Assembly (NCBI GenBank): GCA_030537835.1
Contig: JAUNVB010000014.1
Coordinates: forward strand, 1-42,641
DNA from: Andreesenia angusta
Lineage (GTDB): Bacteria; Bacillota; Clostridia; Tissierellales; Gottschalkiaceae
Direction: 5' to 3'
DNA: 42,641 bases
Position 1 is the first letter of the stretch. Each line of letters opens with the position of its first letter. Below are positions 35,812 through 42,641 of the stretch, piece by piece. The notes beneath the pieces are model-generated. The model did not search any database. It was not told the origin of the DNA and worked only from the letters and a program-made list of their open reading frames with translations. The translations under genes were made by a program, and so were the position numbers.

Positions 35812-36615
35812 ATGAAAAAGGAGATATTAAAAGTAGAAAATCTATCGATTTCGTTTGTACAGTATGGAAAAAAACTTGAAGAAAATACAGTAAATCCGGT
35901 TAAATCTTTAAATATTGAAATCGAAAAAGGTAAAATTCTTGCTATAGTTGGAGCTAGTGGATCAGGAAAGAGTCTGTTGGCACATGCGATAATGGGGATC
36001 CTGCCTAGAAATGCAACAGTAACAGGAAATATTTTTTATAAAGGAGAAAAATTAGATAGAAAAAGAGTTAAAGATTTACGAGGAAGAGAGATTGCATTCA
36101 TACCTCAATCAGTAAATTATTTAGATCCGTCAATGAAAGTAAAAAAACAAGTTCAAATAGGATTATCGGAAAATTATAAAGTGAAATATCAGGAAGAATT
36201 GTTTGAGAAATATGGGTTGAAAAAATCAGATGGAGAACTATATCCTCATCAGTTATCAGGGGGGATGCTTCGAAGAGTCCTATTTGCAACTAGTATTAGA
36301 GAAGGTGTAGAATTGATAATTGCTGATGAGCCTACACCAGGAGTTCATCCAGAAGCATTAGAATCCATGCTAAATGAACTTAGAGAGTTAGCGGACTCAG
36401 GAGTTGCAGTCATGCTTATAACACATGATATTTTTTCAGCTATTAGAATTGCAGATTATGTAACTATATTTAAAGATGGAGAAATTGTTGAAACATCGCC
36501 GAGTGAAAGTTTTAAGAATGATGGTGAAGAACTAAAAACTGAATATGCAAAAGAACTTTGGAAAGCTTTGCCACAGAATAGATTTATAGAACTGGAGGAT
36601 TTTTCATGGCTTTAG
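35812..36615 (+). CDS. NikD/CntD-like ABC transporter ATPase
   Basis: Encodes 267 residues. Walker A GASGSGKS (about 44-51), Q-loop FIPQSVNYLDPSMKV, signature LSGGMLRRV, Walker B ELIIADEPTPGVHP, and H-loop LITHD. The Walker B segment reads TPGVHP where most members have TTALDV, a mild departure. It hydrolyses ATP on the cytosolic face as one of two unlike ATPase subunits. AGGAGGG precedes the ATG. Its end overlaps the start of the second ATPase by 10 bases, indicating translational coupling. Confidence 0.9.
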   Translation: MKKEILKVENLSISFVQYGKKLEENTVNPVKSLNIEIEKGKILAIVGASGSGKSLLAHAIMGILPRNATVTGNIFYKGEKLDRKRVKDLRGREIAFIPQSVNYLDPSMKVKKQVQIGLSENYKVKYQEELFEKYGLKKSDGELYPHQLSGGMLRRVLFATSIREGVELIIADEPTPGVHPEALESMLNELRELADSGVAVMLITHDIFSAIRIADYVTIFKDGEIVETSPSESFKNDGEELKTEYAKELWKALPQNRFIELEDFSWL

Positions 36616-37310
36616 AGTGTAAAGATGTTGGATTTCATTACAATACAGAAAATTGGCTTTTTAGGAATGTTGATCTAAGGGTAGGAAAAGGAGAAATAGT
36701 AGGCATTATTGGATATAGCGGATGTGGTAAAACAAGCTTATCTAAGTTGCTAGCTGACTACTTAATTCCAAGCGAAGGAGAAATATTAATTGATGGGGAA
36801 AAACATAAAAAAGGTGAATTCAAAAAAGTACAGTTAATTTATCAACATCCAGAAAAAATAATGAATCCAAGATGGAAGATGAAAGAAATATTAAGTGAAA
36901 GTTATGAACCTGAGCAGAAAATTTTGGATAAATTTGGTATAAGAAACGAATGGTTTAATCGTTATCCGATAGAATTATCTGGTGGAGAAATGCAAAGGTT
37001 CTCAATTGTTAGATCGCTTAATCCTAAAACGGAATATTTAATAGCAGATGAGATGACAACTATGCTAGATGGATTAACTCAGGCCTTTATTTGGAAACAA
37101 TTATTAGAAATAGTAAAGACTAGGAATATTGGACTTATTATAATAAGTCATGAAAAAGATATAATAAAAAAATTATGTGATAGGTGTTATTATATGTCAG
37201 ATCAGAAAGTTGAAGAAATTAATATAGATTCTATTTATTTTATTAAAAAACAAAGCCCAAGAGTGTTTTTACACCCTTGGGTTTCTTTAATTAATAACAA
37301 AAAATTCTAA
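36606..37310 (+). CDS. NikE/CntF-like ABC transporter ATPase
   Basis: Encodes 234 residues. Walker A GYSGCGKT (about 38-45), Q-loop LIYQHPEKIMNPRW, signature LSGGEMQRFS, Walker B TEYLIADEMTTMLD, H-loop IISHE. It starts inside the previous gene behind CTGGAGG. The last 18 codons contain the operon's terminator hairpin (37256-37287), so the tail QSPRVFLHPWVSLINNKKF is probably an extension gained by losing an earlier stop. It is shorter than most family members and lacks the C-terminal oligopeptide-type extension. Confidence 0.88.
   Translation: MALECKDVGFHYNTENWLFRNVDLRVGKGEIVGIIGYSGCGKTSLSKLLADYLIPSEGEILIDGEKHKKGEFKKVQLIYQHPEKIMNPRWKMKEILSESYEPEQKILDKFGIRNEWFNRYPIELSGGEMQRFSIVRSLNPKTEYLIADEMTTMLDGLTQAFIWKQLLEIVKTRNIGLIIISHEKDIIKKLCDRCYYMSDQKVEEINIDSIYFIKKQSPRVFLHPWVSLINNKKF
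37256..37287 (+). terminator. Intrinsic terminator of the nickel/peptide ABC operon
   Basis: CCCAAG-GTGT pairs with ACAC-CTTGGG across TTTT, followed by TTTCTTT. It lies within the 3' end of the last coding region. Confidence 0.75.
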
Positions 37311-37318
37311 TAAATCTA

Positions 37319-37347
37319 TTGCTTTTTCATATAGTTCATACTATAAT
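37319..37347 (+). promoter_or_regulatory. Promoter of the P-type ATPase gene
   Basis: TTGCTT (37319-37324), a 17-base spacer and TATAAT (37342-37347). The spacer contains the inverted repeat TATAGT-TCAT-ACTATA overlapping the -10. Confidence 0.65.
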
Positions 37348-37359
37348 ATCAATATAAAC

Positions 37360-37379
37360 ATATGAGCAGATATTCATAT
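37360..37379. promoter_or_regulatory. SmtB/ArsR-type operator-like palindrome
   Basis: ATATGAGCAGATATTCATAT has ATATGA and TCATAT ends around eight bases, matching the 12-2-12 style sites of SmtB/CzrA/CadC metal sensors. It lies just after the expected transcription start and before the ribosome site of a metal-exporting ATPase. No ArsR-family gene is in the window. Confidence 0.55.
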
Positions 37380-37393
37380 AAGGAGTGAGAGAT

Positions 37394-39493
37394 ATGTTGA
37401 AAGTAGCTACAGTACAAGGAGTAACATGAGCTAGCTGTGCCGAGAAGATTCGTGTCGAAATCGAAAAATTAAGTGGTGTTAAATCAGCAGATATAAATCT
37501 ATTCAATCAAAAGCTTAAATTAACAATAGATGAGCATATAAATCAAGAGAATATATATAAGAGTATTCAGCAGATAGCGGATAAAATAGAACCGGGTTCT
37601 GTCTTCGTCTTTGATGATGATAAATCAGAAGCTACAGGAAATCAAGAGAACGATATAAAGAAGATTCTATACAGAATGATTATATCTGCAATTTTATTCG
37701 GAATGAGTTTTTTTGTAGATAAATCGAATAGTCTATATATAGGATTAATATTTATGGGCTACGTTATAATAGGAGGACCTATAGTATTAAATGCTGTAAA
37801 TAAAACTATGGATGGTCAATTCTTTGATGAAGAGTTCTTAATGACGATAGCTACATTTGCAGCTTTTTGTATAGGAGAGTATCAAGAGGCATTAGCGGTT
37901 ATGCTTTTTTATCAATTTGGAGAGCTATTACAGGAAAAAGCTGTAATGAGATCTAGAACATCATTAAAAGAATTAATAAATTTAAAAGCAGAATATGCTA
38001 ATTTAAAAATCGGAAATAGCTATAAAAAAGTAGATTCAGAAGAATTGAATATAGGAGATATAATATTAATTAAACCAGGAGAAAAAGTACCAGTAGATGG
38101 TAAGCTCTTAGAAGGAAATACTAGAATGAATACTTCAGCACTCACAGGAGAGTCAGTACCGATTAATATTTCTGAAGGAGAAGAGGTACTATCAGGCTAT
38201 TTGAACGAAACTAATGCAGTGGAGATGATTGTTGAAAAAGGGTTCAGAGATTCAGCAGTTGCAAAAATCTTAGATATGGTAGAAAATGCATCTTCTAAAA
38301 AAGCAAAAACTGAAAAATTTATAACTAAATTTTCAAGAGTCTATACACCAGCAGTAGTTATATTAGCAGCAGTTATAGCAGTACTAATGCCTATAATAAC
38401 AGGAGGAAGCTTTGGTGAATGGGTATATAAATCAGCGATATTCCTAGTAATATCTTGTCCTTGTGCATTAGTTATATCAGTCCCACTTGGATTCTTTGGT
38501 GGAATAGGGGCTTGTTCAAAGAGTGGAATTTTAGTAAAAGGTGGAAACTATTTAGAAGCACTTAGTGAGACAAAATACGTTGTCTTAGATAAAACGGGTA
38601 CACTTACAGAAGGAGTATTCAATGTACAAGAGATTTATCCAAATAATGGCTTTACAAAAGAAGAGATTTTAGAGTATTCAGCAATAGCAGAGAGTTATTC
38701 TAATCATCCGATAGCAATATCTATAGTCAATAAATATGGAAAAGAACCAGATCATAGTAGAGTAAAAGAACATGAAGAAATAGCAGGTCATGGAGTTATG
38801 ACAATAATTGATGGAAAGAAGATATTAGTCGGAAATAGAAAACTTTTAGAAAGAGAAAGAATAGAAATATCTGATGATATGATTATTTCAGGAACAGGAG
38901 TATTAGTAGCAATAGATAATATATATGCTGGAAGAATTACAATATCAGATGAAATAAAAACTGATGCAAAAATGGCAATAGATGAAATGAAGAAATTAGG
39001 TATAAAGCATATAAGAATGCTTACAGGAGATAATAAAGTAACAGCAGAAAAAGTTTCAAAAGAATTAGGAATAACAGAATACGATTACAATCTATTACCT
39101 AAGGATAAATTAGAAATATTTGAGAATATATTAGCGAATAAAAAAGAAGATGAAACAGTAGTATTCGTAGGAGATGGAATAAATGATGCTCCTACACTTG
39201 CAAGAGCAGATGTAGGTATAGCGATGGGAGGACTAGGCTCAGATGCAGCGATAGAAGTTTCAGATATAGTCATTGTGAACGATGAGCCAAGCAAAATTTC
39301 TAAAGGTATTTATATAGCTAAAAAAGTAAAGCGAATAGTATTACAGAATATAGCATTAGCACTCGGAATAAAGGCGATAGTTTTAATATTCGGGGTATTA
39401 GGTTATGCTACTATGTGGGAAGCAGTATTTTCCGATGTAGGAGTATCTGTATTAGCAGTTTTAAATTCAATGAGAGCATTGAGATTAAAATAG
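37394..39493 (+). CDS. Zn/Cd-type P1B ATPase with selenocysteine in its N-terminal metal-binding motif
   Basis: Encodes 699 residues if TGA at 37427-37429 is read as Sec. The ATG at 37394 follows AGGAGTGAGAGAT. The HMA domain begins MLKVATVQGVT-U-ASCAEKI, where other HMA domains have CxxC, and the frame continues without break (VEIEKLSGVKSADINLFNQK) into the ATPase. Core motifs: LTGESVP (actuator), SCPCALVISVPLGFFGG (about 355-371), DKTGTL (about 399), SNHPIAIS, TGDN, VGDGINDAP, and DVGVSVLAVLN in the last helix. The CPCALVIS and DVG motifs mark the Zn/Cd/Pb subgroup, which exports metal at the cost of ATP. A reading from 37676 would lose the whole HMA domain. A SECIS-like hairpin follows the TGA by 17 bases. 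Monocistronic. Confidence 0.85.
37447..37462 (+). promoter_or_regulatory. Candidate bacterial SECIS hairpin
   Basis: GATTCG, loop TGT, CGAAATC form six pairs with one bulged A. The stem starts 17 bases after the TGA and the loop contains a G, matching the loose bSECIS rules (distance, short stem, G in the apical loop). Confidence 0.5.
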
Positions 39494-39497
39494 AGGT

Positions 39498-39557
39498 CAA
39501 ATCTATTTGTATTTCTTCAATATTATTGAAGAAATACAAAAGATTTGGCTTTTTTTA
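39498..39557 (+). terminator. Long intrinsic terminator after the P-type ATPase
   Basis: CAAATCT-TTGTATTTCTTCAA pairs with TTGAAGAAATACAA-AGATTTG, followed by GC and seven T. It is unusually long, with over 20 base pairs. Confidence 0.88.
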
Positions 39558-39615
39558 ATTTTTATAATCATAAATATGATAAAATATTTAGTAAGAATAT
39601 TTTAGAGGTGATTAA

Positions 39616-40314
39616 TTGAATAAAGAGATTAGAGAAGGAATAGATCATAGCATTCCTATAGCTTTAGGATATTTTCCAGTCTCTTTTACTTTTGGTCTAA
39701 TTGCAACTTCATCTGGATTAAATCCATTATTAGCATTTATAATATCTCTTACTAATTTCACATCTGCAGGCCAATTTGCTGGAATGAAGGTGATATTAGC
39801 CGGAGGAACATATATAGAGATGATAATAACTATATTTGTAATAAACTTAAGATATATGTTAATGAGTTTATCAATAAGTCAGAAAATAAAAGGATTCGAC
39901 CTTAAAGATAGATTATTCACTAGCTTCGGAATGACAGATGAGATATTTGCCGTTTCATCTATAGAAAAAGATGAGATAAGTAATAAGTATATGCAAGGAA
40001 TAATAACTCTTCCTTATATCAGCTGGGGATTAGGCACACTTTTAGGAGGATTAATTTCGGAAATATTGCCAATTGCATTGAAAAACGCTATGGGAATTGC
40101 ACTATATGGTATGTTTTTAGCCATAATAATACCAGTTGCTAAAAAGGATTTTAAAGTATTAGGAGTTATAATAATAGCAATTGCAATTAGTTGTGCTATA
40201 TACTATATTCCAATCTTCGAAATAATACCAGATGGTTGGGCAATTATAATTTCAACTATAATAGCATCGGCATTAGGAGCATTAATATTTCCAGAGGTGA
40301 ATTCTGATGAATAA
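39616..40314 (+). CDS. azlC: AzlC-family branched-chain amino-acid exporter, large subunit
   Basis: Encodes 232 residues from a TTG nine bases after AGAGGTG. AzlC features: SIPIALGYFPVSFTFGLIAT, TNFTSAGQFAGMKVILAGGT, INLRYMLMSLSISQKIKGFD and SFGMTDEIFAVSSIEKDEIS, with five to six membrane helices. With AzlD, whose gene overlaps by eight bases, it exports branched-chain amino acids and analogues such as azaleucine. A TATTTAGTA near 39586 is a plausible -10. No Lrp/AzlB regulator is adjacent. Confidence 0.92.
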   Translation: MNKEIREGIDHSIPIALGYFPVSFTFGLIATSSGLNPLLAFIISLTNFTSAGQFAGMKVILAGGTYIEMIITIFVINLRYMLMSLSISQKIKGFDLKDRLFTSFGMTDEIFAVSSIEKDEISNKYMQGIITLPYISWGLGTLLGGLISEILPIALKNAMGIALYGMFLAIIIPVAKKDFKVLGVIIIAIAISCAIYYIPIFEIIPDGWAIIISTIIASALGALIFPEVNSDE

Positions 40315-40621
40315 TATAGCAATATATTTGATAATAATGGCTATTGTAACTTATATGATAAGAGCAATTCCATTAGTTTTAATGCAAGGAAAGAATATAG
40401 AATCAAAGTTCTTAAAGAGATTTTTGGATTTTACTCCATATGCAGTTTTAGGAAGTATGACTTTTCCGTTTATATTTTATTCTACGGAAAATAAATTGAC
40501 AGGAATAATAGGAACAGTAATAGCAATAGTCCTATCATATTTAAATAAAGGACTTACTAAAGTTGCTGTCTATACTGTAATATTAATATATTTAATCGAT
40601 ATTATTATTGATATGATTTAG
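40307..40621 (+). CDS. azlD: AzlD-family branched-chain amino-acid exporter, small subunit
   Basis: Encodes 104 residues and four membrane helices. AzlD signature: MAIVTYMIRAIPLVLMQGKN, FLKRFLDFTPYAVLGSMTFP. The start lies within the end of azlC, behind AGAGGTGAATTCTG, so the two subunits are translationally coupled and made in similar amounts. It completes the two-component exporter. No terminator is obvious before nagB. Confidence 0.92.
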   Translation: MNNIAIYLIIMAIVTYMIRAIPLVLMQGKNIESKFLKRFLDFTPYAVLGSMTFPFIFYSTENKLTGIIGTVIAIVLSYLNKGLTKVAVYTVILIYLIDIIIDMI

Positions 40622-40666
40622 ATAAAATAAAAATATGATATAATTATCTAATTAGGAGGCGAATTT

Positions 40667-41392
40667 ATGGAATTAATAGTAACACAGGATTATCAAGGTA
40701 TGGCTATAGAGACAGCAAGATTACTAGCTAAGGAAATATTAAAAAAACCAGATATAGTACTTGGTCTTGCTACTGGGAGCACACCGGAAAAAGTTTATAA
40801 AAAACTAATCGAGTTCTATCAGAAAGAAATACTGAGCTTCGATAAGATTACAAGCTTTAATTTAGATGAATACCTTGGCCTTTCTAAAGCTCATGAACAG
40901 AGCTATTATTACTATATGATGGATAAGTTCTTTCATCATATAGATATTAATATGGATAGAATCAATATCTTAGATGGAAAGGCTCTAAATATTGAGCAAG
41001 AGTGTAAAGATTTTGAGGAAAAGATAAGAAAAGCTGGCGGTATAGATTTACAGCTTCTAGGAATAGGGCATAATGGTCATATTGGATTTAATGAGCCTTC
41101 AGAAGATATAGAGCCAGATACAAGAGTAGTCAATTTAACAGAAGAGACTATAGAAGCTAATTCTAGATTTTTTGATAGTATAGAAGAAGTTCCTAATAAA
41201 GCGATAACTATGGGAATGAAGACAATAATGAATGCTAGAAAGATAATATTAATCGCAAATGGCGAGGATAAAGCAGAAGCAATATTCGATACAGTTAGAG
41301 GTCCTATAGACCCTAAACATCCTGGTTCAATCTTACAGCTTCATTGTAATGCTACAGTGATAGTCGATAAAGATGCTGCTAAGCTACTTTAG
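40667..41392 (+). CDS. nagB: Glucosamine-6-phosphate deaminase
   Basis: Encodes 241 residues, the usual Firmicute length. Motifs: LGLATGSTPEKVYKKL (phosphate binding), FNLDEYLGL (catalytic Asp), LGIGHNGHIGFNEPS (catalytic His and loop), and TMGMKTIMNA. It converts glucosamine-6-phosphate to fructose-6-phosphate and ammonia, feeding amino sugars into glycolysis. TAGGAGG precedes the ATG and TATAAT at 40637 gives a promoter. nagA is not adjacent. The C-terminus is short, lacking the allosteric tail of the enterobacterial enzyme. Confidence 0.95.
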   Translation: MELIVTQDYQGMAIETARLLAKEILKKPDIVLGLATGSTPEKVYKKLIEFYQKEILSFDKITSFNLDEYLGLSKAHEQSYYYYMMDKFFHHIDINMDRINILDGKALNIEQECKDFEEKIRKAGGIDLQLLGIGHNGHIGFNEPSEDIEPDTRVVNLTEETIEANSRFFDSIEEVPNKAITMGMKTIMNARKIILIANGEDKAEAIFDTVRGPIDPKHPGSILQLHCNATVIVDKDAAKLL

Positions 41393-41395
41393 ACA

Positions 41396-41980
41396 ATGAG
41401 TGATATTATAAAAATAGCGTTGGCTATGCTCTTAGAGGGTATGAGCGTTCCGTTTCCAGGAATAATACTCTTATTGACATGGGGCAGTCTTCATAACCCC
41501 GATCTTTATGAAATTTTACTACTCTCTCTCTTCTTATCTGCTGTTTACACAATAGGAAGCTATATTCCTTATTACATAGGTGATAAACTTGGAAATGCAG
41601 TTATAAAGCTATTTGGTGAAAAAGTAAGAAGACTTTTTAATAGAGGTAGCGATATGGTAAGAAGGTTTGGCGTAATTGTAATTGCCATATCAAGACCATT
41701 TGGTTGGGGAAACTATATATCCTATATAGCCGGTATAGCCAAGATAAATAAAATCAAATATTTTTTCCTGACAATAATAGGAATTTATCCTTGGTGCTTT
41801 ATAATGCTATTAGTAGGCAAGAAATTTTCAGGAAATATATCAATAGTATTGAAATATATAAACGATATGATGATATATATATATATTGTTATTTTTTTAA
41901 TTTTAATTATATTTGTCTTTCTAAAGTACAAGAAGTATAAAAAGCTAAAACTACAGAACTTTAAAAAGATAGATAATTAA
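41396..41980 (+). CDS. DedA-family (VTT-domain) membrane protein
   Basis: Encodes 194 residues. DedA features: an N-terminal re-entrant segment with EGMSVPFPGIILLL (matching the E-x-PxPxE region), SLFLSAVYTIGSYIPYYIGD (the G-x3-G helix), FNRGSDMVRRFGVIVIAISR, PFGWGNYISYIAGIAKI (the family R-x6-R/G-x-x-x-PAG region) and two C-terminal helices. DedA proteins are thought to flip or carry polyprenyl-phosphate lipids or protons. The start is three bases after the nagB stop, so the two are co-transcribed, although no functional link is obvious. The ribosome site is weak. Confidence 0.82.
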   Translation: MSDIIKIALAMLLEGMSVPFPGIILLLTWGSLHNPDLYEILLLSLFLSAVYTIGSYIPYYIGDKLGNAVIKLFGEKVRRLFNRGSDMVRRFGVIVIAISRPFGWGNYISYIAGIAKINKIKYFFLTIIGIYPWCFIMLLVGKKFSGNISIVLKYINDMMIYIYIVIFLILIIFVFLKYKKYKKLKLQNFKKIDN

Positions 41981-42019
41981 GATATAATTACTATATAGAT
42001 ATTATTAGGAGGAATTGAA

Positions 42020-42286
42020 ATGATATTATATGCAATGCTTATGGAAACAATAGATCCAGAGAAAGATGCCGAGGTTCTAGATGAGCATAAGGCTTATCTA
42101 GCTAAGTATCTAGAAGAAGGAAAAATTTATGCTAAAGGACCTTATACGGATCATACTGGGGGCTTAATAATCTATAATACAGAGACTATAGATGAAGCTA
42201 GAGAGTTAATAGAAAACGATCCAGTTATAAAACACAAGTCAAGAAAATATACTCTAAAAGAGTGGAGAAGCACTATAGAGATTTAA
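42020..42286 (+). CDS. YciI-like protein
   Basis: Encodes 88 residues of the YciI/ferredoxin-like fold: LDEHKAYLAKYLEEGKIYAK, GPYTDHTGGLIIYNTETIDE, ARELIENDPVIKHKSRKYTL. The His in DEHKAYL and the Asp in ENDPV are the conserved residues of the family, whose reaction is mostly unknown (related to chlorohydrolases and DGPF-type proteins). AGGAGG precedes the ATG. A hairpin terminator follows. Separated from the DedA gene by 39 bases with a possible -10. Confidence 0.88.
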   Translation: MILYAMLMETIDPEKDAEVLDEHKAYLAKYLEEGKIYAKGPYTDHTGGLIIYNTETIDEARELIENDPVIKHKSRKYTLKEWRSTIEI

Positions 42287-42290
42287 TAGA

Positions 42291-42328
42291 TAGGCAGTCA
42301 GAATTTGATTTTGACTGCCTATTACTTT
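42291..42328 (+). terminator. Intrinsic terminator after the YciI-like gene
   Basis: ATAGGCAGTCA pairs with TGACTGCCTAT, then TACTTT; the T-run is weak. Confidence 0.65.
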
Positions 42329-42341
42329 AAGGAGGGATGGT

Positions 42342-42641
42342 ATGAAACTGTTAATTGCTTCCGATATACATGGCTCTGAATACTATGCAAGAGAGATTGA
42401 AAGAGTTTATAAGGAAGAAAAACCTAGATATCTAATACTATTAGGCGATTTACTTTATCATGGAGCAAGAAACAATCTACCTAAAGAATATAATCCAAAG
42501 GGAGTAATAGAGATATTAAATAAATATAAAGACAGAATAATAGCAGTTAGAGGAAATTGTGATAGTGAAGTAGATCAGATGGTCTTAGATTTTGATTCTA
42601 CAATTGTCGCACAGTGATTTTAATCATGAGTAAGACAATTA
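42342..42641 (+). pseudogene. yfcE: YfcE-type metallophosphodiesterase, N-terminal part, apparently frameshifted; runs off the window
   Basis: The first 85 residues closely follow YfcE: MKLLIASDIHGS (metal-binding DxH), LLGDLLYHGARNNLPKEYNP (GD), and IIAVRGNCDSEVDQMVLDFD (GNCD). Then the frame ends at TGA 42615-42617, with TAA and TGA close behind. Another frame continues open from about 42600 to the window end as YNCRTVILIMSKTI, which resembles the strand that precedes the GHxH motif in this family. A one- or two-base indel near 42598 would join them. The catalytic GHTH region would lie beyond the window. YfcE hydrolyses phosphodiesters. AAGGAGGG precedes the ATG. Confidence 0.65.

Overview
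The window is strongly AT-rich chromosomal DNA from a low-GC, anaerobic Firmicute, most likely of the Clostridia/Tissierellia group. Evidence for this: AGA and ATA dominate for Arg and Ile, thrS and ileS each carry a T-box leader, TTG start codons with good GGAGG-type ribosome sites are common, and there is a 1416-residue CoA-dehydratase-activase-like protein, an S-layer-homology protein, and at least one gene that reads sensibly only if TGA encodes selenocysteine. I cannot name the genus. No rRNA, tRNA, IS element or CRISPR array was seen.

Layout. 1-3.2 kb: end of a TetR regulator, an ATC-hydrolase-family gene, a decayed CopZ-type Zn/[2Fe-2S] gene, a methyltransferase, and the nickel superoxide dismutase pair sodN-sodX. 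3.2-3.8 kb: a scar holding the ends of an AraC regulator and an ABC exporter. 3.8-6.1 kb: a divergent ImmA/XRE-repressor and Y-family polymerase module with paired operators. 6.2-9.3 kb: an unrecognised small transcript, T-box-thrS and rsmE. 9.4-18 kb: the giant activase-like protein, an SLH-transglutaminase protein, a cysteine-less CMD protein, putP and a TetR regulator. 18-24.4 kb: T-box-ileS, a NodB-like protein that has lost its catalytic residues, a free-standing group I intron, a broken reading frame and degV. 24.4-31.9 kb: a UvrD-like helicase on the minus strand, two tandem membrane proteins with phosphatase-like ectodomains, and an amino-acid ABC binding protein and permease without an ATPase. 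32.2-37.3 kb: a five-gene Ni/peptide-type ABC importer whose first permease has an amber codon. 37.4-39.5 kb: a Zn/Cd-type P1B ATPase with a TGA (Sec) in its N-terminal metal-binding motif. 39.6-42.6 kb: azlCD, nagB, a DedA-like gene, a YciI-like gene and the start of yfcE, which appears frameshifted.

How the parts fit. Metal handling recurs: nickel-dependent SOD with its maturation protease, a probable nickel importer, a metal-exporting ATPase behind a SmtB/ArsR-like operator, and a dead CopZ-like gene. The strongest unusual signals are the selenocysteine ATPase (missed by ordinary gene calling, which starts 94 codons late), the intergenic group I intron, and the operator-controlled polymerase module. 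Several loci are decaying, so the genome appears to be losing accessory genes.
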